A stretch of 64,000 bases of DNA from contig NZ_WMBA01000010.1 of assembly GCF_009707865.1 (NCBI RefSeq), positions 62,001 through 126,000 of the forward strand, written 5' to 3'. The notes under the pieces are model-generated. The model had not been told where the DNA came from. It made no database searches and was given only the letters and a program-made list of their open reading frames with translations. Every line of letters begins with the position of its first letter. The stretch's first letter is position 1. The stretch comes from Amycolatopsis pithecellobii. Its GTDB lineage: Bacteria; Actinomycetota; Actinomycetes; Mycobacteriales; Pseudonocardiaceae. Positions 1 through 9,505 of the stretch are shown here, piece after piece. Both the position numbers and the translations under genes were made by a program.

Positions 1-48
1 ACCAGTCGGCCCGGCGCCGACGATGAGCAGGTCGACGGAAAGATCCAT
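1..48 (-). CDS. FAD-dependent oxidoreductase/monooxygenase, N-terminal fragment
   Basis: Only the first 16 codons are inside the window, read leftwards from an ATG at 48-46. They encode [16 protein letters not shown], a hydrophobic beta strand followed by the GxGxxG turn of a Rossmann FAD-binding fold. This opening is typical of class A flavoprotein monooxygenases and related FAD oxidoreductases. The gene is divergent from fumC, with about 107 bases between the two starts. The substrate cannot be told from this fragment. Confidence 0.7.
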   Translation of the reverse strand, partial: MDLSVDLLIVGAGPTG

Positions 49-155
49 CGGGGGGTACCGCCCTTCAGCCGGTGATCTCCAGCACCTGGATCGTAGCCAC
101 ATCGCGTGCCCAAGCACACGAGGCGAACGCGACCGTGCTGCGCGAAACTGGCGTT

Positions 156-1556
<1,401 letters not shown>

Positions 1557-1564
1557 GCCGGTCG

Positions 1565-1655
1565 TTACCAATCCGACGGCAGTCATGGCGGAAACTGGTG
1601 TCTATAGGCAGATGGGCTGCGGACCGTATCCGCCTACTTTCGGTCGGATTGGTAA
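1565..1655. repeat. Palindromic repeat, full copy A
   Basis: A 91-bp element bounded by perfect 13-bp terminal inverted repeats, TTACCAATCCGAC (1565-1577) and GTCGGATTGGTAA (1643-1655). On the minus strand the left end continues CGAAAGTAGGC and the right end is preceded by TGACTGCC. The same subterminal blocks occur in the copy at 26585-26674, and the left block also occurs at 19906-19941. The element fills nearly all of the gap between the convergent fumC and anti-sigma genes, so it could form a bidirectional terminator hairpin. It encodes no protein; it looks like a REP/MITE-type non-autonomous repeat. Confidence 0.85.
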
Positions 1656-1656
1656 G

Positions 1657-2382
1657 TCACGCGACGTCCCGGTGCGCGGCCGGTGGGCGGCGCTCCTGCC
1701 GGGACGTCGGCGCGTGACCGGGCTGGCCGAGCCGCGTCTGGGTTTTCGTACTCGTGCGCTGCCCGTCCGCCCGTCCGCCCGGCCACGGCCACCGGCCCTC
1801 CCGGGCGCCGATGAGCGCGGTGCACAACACCCCGAGCAGCAACGGCACGTGACTGGCCAGCCGGTACCAGCCGACCTCGCCGCCGATGAAGTCCACAGTG
1901 GACAGAACGGCGAGCACGAGCGTGAAGCTGAGCAACACCGGCAACTGAGTGCGCGCGTTGCGCGGCCGCGAGGCGACCCAGAGCAGTGCGACGCCGACCG
2001 CGAAGTTGAACGCGACCGCCTCGTGCTCGACGTGCGATCCCGGTTCGATCTGCATACCGCCGGGCATGGGCTGCGGCAGGAACAGTTCCGCAACCACGAT
2101 CGAGAACTGCGCGATCGCGGTGAGGACGAGCGCCCAGCGCGGCCAGTCGACCGGACCGGGCCGGCTCGGCGGCGCGAACCTGATCGCGGCGTCCCCGGCG
2201 AAGTCAGGCGTCTCGGTCGCCTTTTCCATCCGCACCAACCGGTTCACCGTCGCGGCTTCGTGCTGCCACGCGGTGCAGTCCGCACAGCCCGCGACGTGCG
2301 CGTCGAGCTCGGCCGGCGAGACCCCGGGGTCCTCGCCGTCCAGCATCGCCGAGATCGCCTCGCGCGCGGTTGAGCAGTCCAT
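1657..2382 (-). CDS. Zinc-finger (zf-HC2) membrane anti-sigma factor
   Basis: About 241 aa. The N-terminus has an HxxxCxxC zinc-binding motif (HVAGCADC, residues 29-36), the hallmark of ZAS-type anti-sigma factors that hold an ECF sigma factor. About four hydrophobic segments follow between residues 80 and 200, then a basic, Arg/Pro-rich cytosolic tail. A longer reading frame from 2403 exists, but the ATG at 2382 giving MDCSTAREAI is the natural start. It is divergent from the SigC-type sigma gene at 2490, which is its probable partner, and the promoter region is shared. What signal releases the sigma factor cannot be read from the sequence. Confidence 0.85.
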   Translation of the reverse strand: MDCSTAREAISAMLDGEDPGVSPAELDAHVAGCADCTAWQHEAATVNRLVRMEKATETPDFAGDAAIRFAPPSRPGPVDWPRWALVLTAIAQFSIVVAELFLPQPMPGGMQIEPGSHVEHEAVAFNFAVGVALLWVASRPRNARTQLPVLLSFTLVLAVLSTVDFIGGEVGWYRLASHVPLLLGVLCTALIGAREGRWPWPGGRADGQRTSTKTQTRLGQPGHAPTSRQERRPPAAHRDVA

Positions 2383-2489
2383 GTAATACACGTCGCCGGG
2401 CACGGTTGAATAGTTCCCAGCGGCGGTGAACCGGCCTCGCGCAGGGCCCGTTATCGTCAGTGGGGGCGGGCTCCAGGAAGGACGTCGCA

Positions 2490-3044
2490 GTGGACGACGA
2501 CGAGATCACCCGGGACGCCTTCGCAGCCTCCCGGGGTGACACAGCGGCCGCGGAACGGTTCGTCGCGGCGACTCAGCGGCAGCTGCACAGGTTGCTGAGT
2601 TACCTTTCGAACCCCGGGGTCGCCGAGGATTTGACGCAGGAGACGTACCTGCGCGCGTTCGCCGCGCTGGAGGGGTACGAGGGCCGGTCACCGGCGCGGA
2701 TGTGGTTGCTGGCGATCGGGAAGCGCGTCGCCGCGGATCACCTGCGCACCACGCGGCGCCGCCCGGTCACCGCCCAGACCGAGGACTGGATCGCGGCAGC
2801 CGAGCAGAATGGCGCCTACACCCCGGATCCTGGACGCATGGTGGCACTGCGGCGGTTGATCCTGGAGCTGGATGCCGAACGCCGGGACGCGTTCGTGCTG
2901 ACCCAGGTGGCCGGGCTGTCCTACGCCGAAGCGGCCGAGGTCTGCGACTGCGCGGTCGGCACGATCCGGTCGCGGGTGTTCCGGGCGCGCGAGGAGCTGA
3001 CGGAGGCACTGCGCACCGCCGAAAGGCTCGCCTCGAGCGGCTAG
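2490..3044 (+). CDS. sigC: ECF RNA polymerase sigma factor, SigC family
   Basis: 184-aa group 4 sigma factor. Region 2 is seen at DLTQETYLRAF (residues 47-57) and the ARMWLLAIGKRVAADHLR helix. Region 4 has the DNA-binding helix-turn-helix LSYAEAAEVCDCAVGTIRSR. These match the M. tuberculosis SigC layout. The GTG at 2490 was chosen because AGGAAGGA lies 7 bases upstream; an upstream GTG at 2460 lacks such a site. The zf-HC2 anti-sigma gene diverges from it. The stop codon shares the palindrome CTAG (3041-3044) with the stop of the convergent tetR gene. Confidence 0.9.
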   Translation: MDDDEITRDAFAASRGDTAAAERFVAATQRQLHRLLSYLSNPGVAEDLTQETYLRAFAALEGYEGRSPARMWLLAIGKRVAADHLRTTRRRPVTAQTEDWIAAAEQNGAYTPDPGRMVALRRLILELDAERRDAFVLTQVAGLSYAEAAEVCDCAVGTIRSRVFRAREELTEALRTAERLASSG

Positions 3045-3622
3045 CGCCGGGGCGCGGTTGACGCCGCGTCCTCCAGCAACTGCCGCGCGAGGCGTTTGGC
3101 GTTCGCCACCGCGCCGGGCACCACCCCCAGTGACTCCGCGACCGTCGCGCCCTCCAGCAGGATGTAGAGCGACTCCGCCAGCCGGGCCGGGTTTCGCAGA
3201 CCGGCCACCAGTTCGCGGAAATACGCCAGCTGCCACGCCTTCTGCGCCTCGATTACGCGACGGCCCGGATGATCCTTGTCGGGCAGCTCGGCGTGGGCGT
3301 TGACGAAACCGCAGCCACGCTCACTCTCGCGCGCCAGCCACTCTTCCAGCGCATCGAACACCAGCAACGGTTTCCGCACCGGATTGGTCCGCGGGCTGCC
3401 CGCCACCACTTCGTACACGTGCGCACGCCACCGCTTGTCCCGCTGCGCCAGGTACTGACCGACGAGTTCGTCCTTCGACCCGAACCGGTCGTACAAGGTC
3501 TTCTTCGTCACGCCGGCCGCGGCCGCGATCGTGTCCACCCCGACCGCGTGGATTCCCTTGGCGTAGAACAACTCCGCGGCAACGTCCAGTACCCGCTGCG
3601 CCGCCGGCGTCAACGTCTTCAC
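3041..3622 (-). CDS. TetR/AcrR family transcriptional regulator
   Basis: 193-aa one-component repressor. The N-terminal helix-turn-helix is clear (AAELFYAKGIHAVGVDTIAAAAGVTKKTLY, residues ~15-44), followed by a FGSKDELV segment and a helical ligand-binding domain. It is divergent from an EamA-type exporter at 3693. The 70-base gap holds two GGTCTGTATA half-sites, one inside the imperfect palindrome 3633-3648, which suggests it represses both its own gene and the transporter. The ligand is unknown. Confidence 0.88.
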   Translation of the reverse strand: MKTLTPAAQRVLDVAAELFYAKGIHAVGVDTIAAAAGVTKKTLYDRFGSKDELVGQYLAQRDKRWRAHVYEVVAGSPRTNPVRKPLLVFDALEEWLARESERGCGFVNAHAELPDKDHPGRRVIEAQKAWQLAYFRELVAGLRNPARLAESLYILLEGATVAESLGVVPGAVANAKRLARQLLEDAASTAPRR

Positions 3623-3632
3623 GACTTGACAA

Positions 3633-3682
3633 TATACCGGTCTGTATAGCTACGCTAGCCGAGGTAAACAGGTCTGTATACC
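3633..3682. promoter_or_regulatory. Putative TetR operator region (tetR/eamA)
   Basis: TATACCGGTCTGTATA (3633-3648) has TATAC/GTATA arms, and GGTCTGTATACC (3671-3682) repeats the GGTCTGTATA core 31 bases away. Both lie in an AT-rich island between the divergent tetR and eamA starts. The paired sites fit a TetR dimer array. The assignment is inferred from position and symmetry. Confidence 0.55.
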
Positions 3683-3692
3683 TGGAGGTCCG

Positions 3693-4625
3693 ATGTGGAC
3701 GGTGATGCTGGGTGCCGGGTTCGTGCTGCTGTGGAGCTCCGGGTTCATCGGTGCGACGCTCGGCGCCGGCTCCGCGGGCGCCATCACCGTGCTGGCCTGG
3801 CGGTTCCTCTTCGCGGCCGCGCTGCTGCTGCTCTGGCGGCGGCCGAAACGGGCGCAGCTCAAGTCCCAGGTCGTGGTGGCCCTACTGTCCCAGTGCTGCT
3901 ACCTGTTCGGCGTGTATGAGGCCGCCGCGCTGGGCGTCGCGGCCGGCACGATGGCGCTCATCGCGGCCCTGCAGCCCATCGTCTCCGCGGTGATCGACCG
4001 CGCCACGGTCCGGCAGTGGATCGGCCTCGGCATCGGTCTGGCGGGTGTCGCTGTCGTGGTCTCCGGTGATCTCGCCGGGCATCCCGGCACACCGTGGTGG
4101 GCGTACCTGCTCCCGTTCGGCGGGATGCTCACCCTCGTCGCCGGGAGCCTGCTCGGCCGCCGGACCCGGGCGGATGTCACCGACGCGCTCGTCATCCAGT
4201 ACGCGACGAGTGCCGTGGTGTTCACCGCGCTGGCGGCGGCGACCGGGACGCTCACCCCGCCGGACAACGGCAGGTTCTGGTGGGCCATCGCCTGGGTCGT
4301 GGTGCTGCCGACCTTCGGCGGCTACACCTGCTACTGGCTGCTGCTGCGCCGGACGTCATTGACCACGGTGTCGACCCTGCTCTACCTCACCCCGCCGACC
4401 ACCATGCTGCTCGCCTGGCTCATGTTCGGTCAGCAAGTCACCGCGCTGGGGCTGCTGGGCCTGGGAATTTGTCTCACCGGGGTGGCGCTCGTTCTCGTCC
4501 CCGCGAAATTGTCGTACCCCCGGGGCATGATGGCGACATGTTCCTCGCCGACGTCGTCAACGCCTCCGCCGAGCTCGCCGCCACGCGCTCGCGCAAGGCC
4601 AAGATCGCGACGCTGGCCGGGCTGA
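3693..4625 (+). CDS. EamA/DMT-family membrane transporter
   Basis: 310-aa polytopic protein with about ten hydrophobic segments. It shows the two-fold EamA repeat, beginning with the typical WSSGFIGATLG stretch and LAWRFLFAAALLLLWRR. Members of this drug/metabolite superfamily export amino acids, metabolites or drugs. A GGAGG site at 3684-3688 precedes the ATG. The last 35 residues are Ser/Pro/Arg-rich, unlike the family, and are encoded inside the next gene: the frame overlaps the ligase start by 88 bases. This may be an unusual overlap or a late frameshift that extended the protein. It is probably controlled by the divergent TetR. Confidence 0.85.
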   Translation: MWTVMLGAGFVLLWSSGFIGATLGAGSAGAITVLAWRFLFAAALLLLWRRPKRAQLKSQVVVALLSQCCYLFGVYEAAALGVAAGTMALIAALQPIVSAVIDRATVRQWIGLGIGLAGVAVVVSGDLAGHPGTPWWAYLLPFGGMLTLVAGSLLGRRTRADVTDALVIQYATSAVVFTALAAATGTLTPPDNGRFWWAIAWVVVLPTFGGYTCYWLLLRRTSLTTVSTLLYLTPPTTMLLAWLMFGQQVTALGLLGLGICLTGVALVLVPAKLSYPRGMMATCSSPTSSTPPPSSPPRARARPRSRRWPG

Positions 4626-6049
4626 TCAACCGCGCCGGGCAGGGTGAGCTGCCGGCCGTCGTCGCCTTCCTCACCGGTCAGCCAAGCCAGGGGCGGATCG
4701 GTACGGGCTGGCGCACGCTGGCCGAGCTCGGCGCACCGGCCGCCCGCGGGCCCACGCTCACCGTCGCGGAGGTGGACGCCGCGCTCGGTGAGGTCGCGGG
4801 CATAGCGGGCAGCGGATCGGCGAAACGCCGCGCCGAGGCGCTGCACGGGTTATTCGCTCGCGCCACAGAAGACGAGCAGTATTTCCTGTTCCGTTTGCTC
4901 ACCGGGGAGCTACGGCAAGGCGCACTGGAAGGGGTGATGATCGACGCGATCGCGGCCGCGGCCGAGGTGCCCGGCGAAGCGGTGCGACGCGCGTTCATGC
5001 TGTCCGGGCAGCTTCCGGTGACGGCGCAGGCGGCGGTCACCGGCGGTGAGGCGGCGCTGGGTGCGTTCAGGTTGCGGCTGGGCAGGCCGTTGCGACCGAT
5101 GCTCGCCTCCCCCGCCGAGTCGCTCGACGAGGCGATACGGGAACTTCCGGCGGCCATCGTCGAGTACAAAATGGACGGTGCACGCGTCCAGGTGCATCGT
5201 GTTGGTGACCAGGTCCGGGTCTACACCAGGACGTTGCGTGAGATCACCGGGAATGTCGGCGAACTGGTTGAGCTGGTGCGCGCGCTGCCATGCGAGTCCG
5301 TCGTGCTGGACGGCGAAACACTCGCGCTCACCGACGACGGGCGGCCCCGCCCATTCCAGGAGACGATGAGCCGGTTCGGCAGCACGCGTGACGAGCAGGT
5401 GCGGGCGTTGTTGCTGCGGCCGTATTTCTTCGACTGCCTGCACCTGGACGGCATGGATCTGCTCGACGCGCCGCTGCGCGAACGTAACGCCGCGCTGCGT
5501 TCGGTGGCCGGTGAGCACCTGATCCCGGGCCAGACGGAGCCGGCCGATCCGTCGGCGATCCTCGACTCGGCGCTGGCCGCGGGACATGAGGGGGTGATGG
5601 TCAAATCGCTGGACTCGGTGTATGCGGCGGGCCGGCGCGGGCGCGCGTGGCTCAAGGTCAAGCCGGTGCACACACTGGATCTCGTGGTACTGGCCGCGGA
5701 ATGGGGGCACGGACGGCGCACCGGGTATCTGTCCAATCTGCACCTCGGCGCACGCGATCCCGACGGCGGGCCACCGATCATGGTCGGCAAGACGTTCAAG
5801 GGTCTCACCGACGAACTGCTCGCCTGGCAGACGAAAACCTTCCAGGAGATCGAATCCCGGCGTGACAACTGGACGGTGTACGTGCGGCCGGAGCTGGTGG
5901 TCGAGATCGAACTCGACGGCGCACAGGTCAGTTCCCGCTATCCCGGCGGCGTGGCGTTGCGCTTCGCCCGTGTGGTCCGGTACCGCCCGGACAAGGACCC
6001 CGGTGAAGCCGACACCATCGACGCCGTCCGCGCCACATTGAAAGGGTGA
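4538..6049 (+). CDS. ligB: ATP-dependent DNA ligase (LigB type)
   Basis: 503-aa nucleotidyltransferase that seals nicks in duplex DNA using ATP. An N-terminal helical DNA-binding domain (about 1-190) precedes the adenylation domain. The active-site lysine is K211 in EYKMDGARVQVH (motif I, KxDG). Motif III-like FFDCLHLDG, motif IV EGVMVK and motif V WLKVKP are all visible, and a C-terminal OB-fold completes the enzyme. Size and layout match mycobacterial LigB and the archaeal-type ligases rather than LigC or LigD. The ATG at 4538 lies inside the end of the eamA frame, so the two genes are probably co-transcribed. Confidence 0.93.
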   Translation: MFLADVVNASAELAATRSRKAKIATLAGLINRAGQGELPAVVAFLTGQPSQGRIGTGWRTLAELGAPAARGPTLTVAEVDAALGEVAGIAGSGSAKRRAEALHGLFARATEDEQYFLFRLLTGELRQGALEGVMIDAIAAAAEVPGEAVRRAFMLSGQLPVTAQAAVTGGEAALGAFRLRLGRPLRPMLASPAESLDEAIRELPAAIVEYKMDGARVQVHRVGDQVRVYTRTLREITGNVGELVELVRALPCESVVLDGETLALTDDGRPRPFQETMSRFGSTRDEQVRALLLRPYFFDCLHLDGMDLLDAPLRERNAALRSVAGEHLIPGQTEPADPSAILDSALAAGHEGVMVKSLDSVYAAGRRGRAWLKVKPVHTLDLVVLAAEWGHGRRTGYLSNLHLGARDPDGGPPIMVGKTFKGLTDELLAWQTKTFQEIESRRDNWTVYVRPELVVEIELDGAQVSSRYPGGVALRFARVVRYRPDKDPGEADTIDAVRATLKG

Positions 6050-6233
6050 TGCCGACCGTGTAGGCCAGGTGCGCCACCCAAGGGGGAACCCCCAAGCTGG
6101 GCGGAACATCTGCCCGGACGTGGGTGCCATGGGGCGCGTCCCCTGGCCACCTCCCGCGCGGAAGACCATGTCGCCGCAGCCGGGAGGCACGGGCCCCACG
6201 CCACACCGGGCAAAACAACCACCGAAAGCGCGG
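6050..6233. other. Hairpin-rich intergenic region
   Basis: A 184-base non-coding gap between convergent genes. It contains GGGGG-AA-CCCCC (6082-6093) and a longer imperfect palindrome around 6126-6150 (GCCATGGGG facing CCCCTGGC). These could terminate ligB and/or the PHP gene, although no T-run follows. No gene was seen. Confidence 0.4.
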
Positions 6234-7769
6234 TCAGCGGCCTAGGAAGATCGGGTTCGTCATCGCTGCCATGGGGCCGAAGTTCAGCGCCGGCGAGAGC
6301 GCGGGGGCGCCGGCTGTACCGTCCGCCAGTGGGTGCCGCACCTCGGCGCGGATGTACTTCGACACCGCGGGTGTGGTCAGCCACGTCGCGCTGCCGGTGC
6401 CGCTCGCGGGCAGGCTCGTCTGCAGGATCTGGCCCTCGTCGGTGATGAACCGGACGGTCCCGTTCGGCACACCTTTGACATCCAGCCGCACCGCGATCTT
6501 GTCCCCGTCCGCGACATTCAGCCGGTCGCCGATGCCCGCGAGCCGGCCGCGCGGACCGGTGGCCGCGAAGGTCAGCTCGACGCCGGCCGACTCGGCGATC
6601 CAGTTCCGGCCCGCTTTGATCCCCGCCAGGATCGCGTCCCGGCTGAGCTCGTCGGCGAGCACGACGTTCTGCGGCAACCCGATCACGTTACCCGGGTTGT
6701 GCGCATCGCTGTTGCCCATCGCGGGCAACCAACGTTCCTTGCCACGCACGGCTTCCACCAGTTTGTTGTCCCATGTGGACACTGTCGCGTCGTCGTCCCA
6801 CGACCACGGGCCGTTCCACACCTCGACCACATCGAACTCGTCGTAGCCGAACTTGAAGTTGCACGCGATCCACGGACAGTACGGATGCGCGGCGACGCAC
6901 AACCCGCCCACCCGGCGGATCGCCCGGGTGTAGTCGTCGATCACATTGTCCGTCGAGCGGTAACGCCAGTCGACGAACTGCCCCGGGTTCAGACCGAGGC
7001 CGAGCCAGTGCCCGTTGCGGGTGGTGATCTCCTCGCCCAGCATGATCAGCAGATCCGGGCCGGCGAACTCGCCCCACACCCCGTGCGACGACGAGGTGTT
7101 GTGGTCGGTCGAGGTGATGAAGTCGAGCTTCGCCTCCCGCGCACCCGCCGCGACCTCGGCCGGCAGCCGCCTGCCGTCGGAGTACACGGTGTGCAGGTGG
7201 CAGTCTCCGCGGTACCACGCGCGCGCACGCCCGCGGGCCTTCGCCGGCGGGTAATCCGGCTTGAACGGCTCGCCAGCCGGGCCGTAGGTCAGCGTCACCT
7301 CGACGCGGTAGTCCATCCCCTGCGGCGCGACCTGGTACGGCCCGAGCACGATGTTCCAGGTGCCGGGCATCACCTCGCCCGGTAGGTACCCGGGCGTCGC
7401 CTCGGTGCGGCTGATCGAGAACCGGTCCCGGAAACCGCCGGACCAGCCGCGGAAACCTTCGCCGCCGAGCCGAGTGCCGCGCGCATCGAAAATCCCGATG
7501 TCACAAGAATTCGCGGGCGTTCCGGCGGGCACCGGCGGCTTGTCGTAGCTGTAGACCACCGAAATCTGGCTGACTCCCGGCGGCACCTGCACCGGCAGGT
7601 ACACGAAATCCGGCACGCCCTGGTCGAAGTGACCGGCGAGCACCTTGGTCTGGACCTGACCTTCGGCCGCTCCGGCGAACGCCACCGGCGTGAGTGCCAG
7701 CCCCGCACCAGCCCCGGCAGCGGCCAGAAATCCACGACGGGACACGCCTACCCCGCAATCGATGCACAT
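6234..7769 (-). CDS. Tat-exported CehA/McbA-type PHP-domain metallohydrolase
   Basis: 511 aa. It starts with MCIDCGVGVSRRGFLAAAG, a twin-arginine signal (RR at 11-12) with a hydrophobic segment and an AGA cleavage area, so export in folded form is expected. A beta-rich domain follows. The PHP catalytic part has HLHTVYSDG near residue 190, STDHNT near 220 and a NSDAHNPG segment near 353, which supply His/Asp metal ligands. CehA/McbA relatives include carbamate and phosphoester hydrolases, but the substrate here is unknown. The frame is open upstream to 8027; the ATG at 7769 was chosen because it begins the Tat signal. Confidence 0.88.
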   Translation of the reverse strand: MCIDCGVGVSRRGFLAAAGAGAGLALTPVAFAGAAEGQVQTKVLAGHFDQGVPDFVYLPVQVPPGVSQISVVYSYDKPPVPAGTPANSCDIGIFDARGTRLGGEGFRGWSGGFRDRFSISRTEATPGYLPGEVMPGTWNIVLGPYQVAPQGMDYRVEVTLTYGPAGEPFKPDYPPAKARGRARAWYRGDCHLHTVYSDGRRLPAEVAAGAREAKLDFITSTDHNTSSSHGVWGEFAGPDLLIMLGEEITTRNGHWLGLGLNPGQFVDWRYRSTDNVIDDYTRAIRRVGGLCVAAHPYCPWIACNFKFGYDEFDVVEVWNGPWSWDDDATVSTWDNKLVEAVRGKERWLPAMGNSDAHNPGNVIGLPQNVVLADELSRDAILAGIKAGRNWIAESAGVELTFAATGPRGRLAGIGDRLNVADGDKIAVRLDVKGVPNGTVRFITDEGQILQTSLPASGTGSATWLTTPAVSKYIRAEVRHPLADGTAGAPALSPALNFGPMAAMTNPIFLGR

Positions 7770-7847
7770 ACCCCGCACGCTTCCACCCGTACTCGTCCAG
7801 CGGATGACCGCCTGGTTAACGGGCGGCACGGTACTACCCTGCAAACC

Positions 7848-8876
7848 GTGACGTCCTATCTTGCGAGTGCCGGCCGCTACGATGAGATGGCCTACCGGCG
7901 CACCGGTCGCAGCGGCCTCAAGCTGCCGGCGATTTCCCTGGGCCTGTGGCACAACTTCGGTGACGACCGGCCACTCGAGACGCAGCGTGCGATCCTTCGC
8001 CGCGCCTTCGACCTCGGGGTCACACATTTCGACCTCGCCAACAACTACGGGCCGCCCTACGGCTCAGCGGAAGCCAATTTCGGCAAGCTGCTCGCGCAGG
8101 ATTTCCGCCCGTACCGGGATGAGCTGATCATTTCCACCAAGGCGGGTTACGACATGTGGCCCGGCCCTTATGGCGACGGGGGTTCGCGCAAGTACCTGCT
8201 CGCGAGCCTCGACCAGTCGCTCCAGCGGATGGACCTGGATTACGTCGACATCTTCTACGCACACCGGTTCGACCCCGACACGCCGCTCGAAGAAACCATG
8301 GGTGCGCTCGTTTCCGCCGTGCAGCAAGGAAAAGCGCAGTACGTCGGGATCTCCTCGTACAACGCGCACCGCACACGCGAGGCCGCCGCGCTGCTGCGGC
8401 AACAGGGCGTGCCGCTGCTGATCCACCAGCCCTCCTACTCGATGCTGAACCGGTGGATCGAGGAGGACGGTTTGCTCGACGTGCTCGCCGAGGAGGGCGC
8501 GGGGTGCATCGGATTCGCCCCGCTCGCACAAGGTCTGCTCACCGACAAGTACCTCTCCGGTATCCCCCAGGGTTCCCGTGCCACACAAGGGAAATCGCTC
8601 GCCCCGGAGGCGGTTGAGCGCAATGTGGACAAGCTTCGCGCGCTCAACGACATCGCGCAGCGGCGCGGCCAGTCACTCGCCCAGCTCGCGCTGACGTGGC
8701 TGTTGCGCGACCCGCGCGTCACCTCGGCGCTCATCGGCGCGTCCTCGGTGCGGCAACTGGAGCAGAATATCGCCGCCCTGCGGGGGCCCGAGCTGACCGG
8801 TGACGAGCTCACCGAGATCGACAAGTACGCCACCGATTCGGGTCTGAACATCTGGGCCCGTTCCAGCGAGTCGTAA
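7848..8876 (+). CDS. Aldo/keto reductase, L-glyceraldehyde 3-phosphate reductase (YghZ)-like
   Basis: 342-aa NADPH-dependent TIM-barrel reductase. The catalytic set is visible: Asp/Tyr in FDLANNYGPPYG (about residues 63-71), Lys in ISTKAGYDMWPGPYGDGGSRK near 98, and His in FYAHRFDPDTPLEET near 139. The GPPYGSAE and MWPGPYGD segments are typical of the YghZ/Gpr subgroup, which reduces L-glyceraldehyde 3-phosphate and methylglyoxal-like aldehydes. The GTG at 7848 starts VTSYLASAGRYDEMAYRRTG, matching the family N-terminus. It is divergent from the PHP-domain gene and is followed 10 bases later by an MBL hydrolase. Confidence 0.9.
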   Translation: MTSYLASAGRYDEMAYRRTGRSGLKLPAISLGLWHNFGDDRPLETQRAILRRAFDLGVTHFDLANNYGPPYGSAEANFGKLLAQDFRPYRDELIISTKAGYDMWPGPYGDGGSRKYLLASLDQSLQRMDLDYVDIFYAHRFDPDTPLEETMGALVSAVQQGKAQYVGISSYNAHRTREAAALLRQQGVPLLIHQPSYSMLNRWIEEDGLLDVLAEEGAGCIGFAPLAQGLLTDKYLSGIPQGSRATQGKSLAPEAVERNVDKLRALNDIAQRRGQSLAQLALTWLLRDPRVTSALIGASSVRQLEQNIAALRGPELTGDELTEIDKYATDSGLNIWARSSES

Positions 8877-8886
8877 GGTCACCGCC

Positions 8887-9501
8887 ATGACGGCAACAGT
8901 GCGGAACGTGGTCACCTCGGGTGTGTTCGAACTCGACGGCGGCACGTGGGACGTCGACAACAACGTATGGCTGCTCGGGGACGAGAGCGAGGTCTTCGTC
9001 ATCGACGCGGCACACGACGCGGACGCGATCGTGAGTGCGGTGGGTGACCGCGAGGTCCGTGCGATCATCTGCACGCACGCACACAACGATCACGTCAACG
9101 CCGCGCCCGCGGTGGCCGAGCGCACCGGCGCGCCGATCCTGCTGCATCCCGCCGACCGGGTGCTGTGGAATCTGACGCATCCGGATACCGCGCCGGACGG
9201 GGAGCTGGCGGACGGACAGACGCTGACCGTCGCGGGCACCGGGCTGACCGTGCTGCACACCCCGGGCCACGCGCCCGGCGCGGTCTGCCTCTACGCCCCT
9301 GAGCTCGGGATCGTGTTCACCGGGGACACCCTGTTCTCCGGCGGTCCGGGTGCCACCGGCCGCTCCTACTCCGATCACCCGACGATCGTGAAATCCATCC
9401 GCACCAAGCTGTTCGCGTTGCCGGACGACACGGTGGTCCACACCGGACACGGCGAGTCCACCACCATCGGCGCGGAGAAGGCGAACGTGCCCGCCACCTG
9501 A
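8887..9501 (+). CDS. MBL-fold metallo-hydrolase (glyoxalase II-like)
   Basis: 204-aa metallo-beta-lactamase-fold hydrolase. The metal-binding motif HAHNDH lies at about residues 64-69. Further ligands are expected from HTPGHAPG near 127, the Asp of FTGDTLF near 148 and the final HTGHGEST near 188. The single-domain length and HTPGHTPG-type segment fit glyoxalase II-like thioesterases. It starts 10 bases after the aldo/keto reductase stop, so the two are probably one transcript; together they suggest a reactive-aldehyde or thioester detoxification pair. Confidence 0.88.
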   Translation: MTATVRNVVTSGVFELDGGTWDVDNNVWLLGDESEVFVIDAAHDADAIVSAVGDREVRAIICTHAHNDHVNAAPAVAERTGAPILLHPADRVLWNLTHPDTAPDGELADGQTLTVAGTGLTVLHTPGHAPGAVCLYAPELGIVFTGDTLFSGGPGATGRSYSDHPTIVKSIRTKLFALPDDTVVHTGHGESTTIGAEKANVPAT

Positions 9502-9505
9502 CCGT

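Noticed and set aside
6082-6093. GGGGG-AA-CCCCC as a CRISPR or phage attachment signal
   Set aside because: Single short hairpin, no repetition and no adjacent integrase; more likely transcription-related.
4910-6199. 429-codon minus-strand frame across the ligase gene
   Set aside because: Opposite-strand shadow produced by high GC; product is Arg/Gln/His-rich without a recognisable fold, while LigB motifs are complete on the plus strand.
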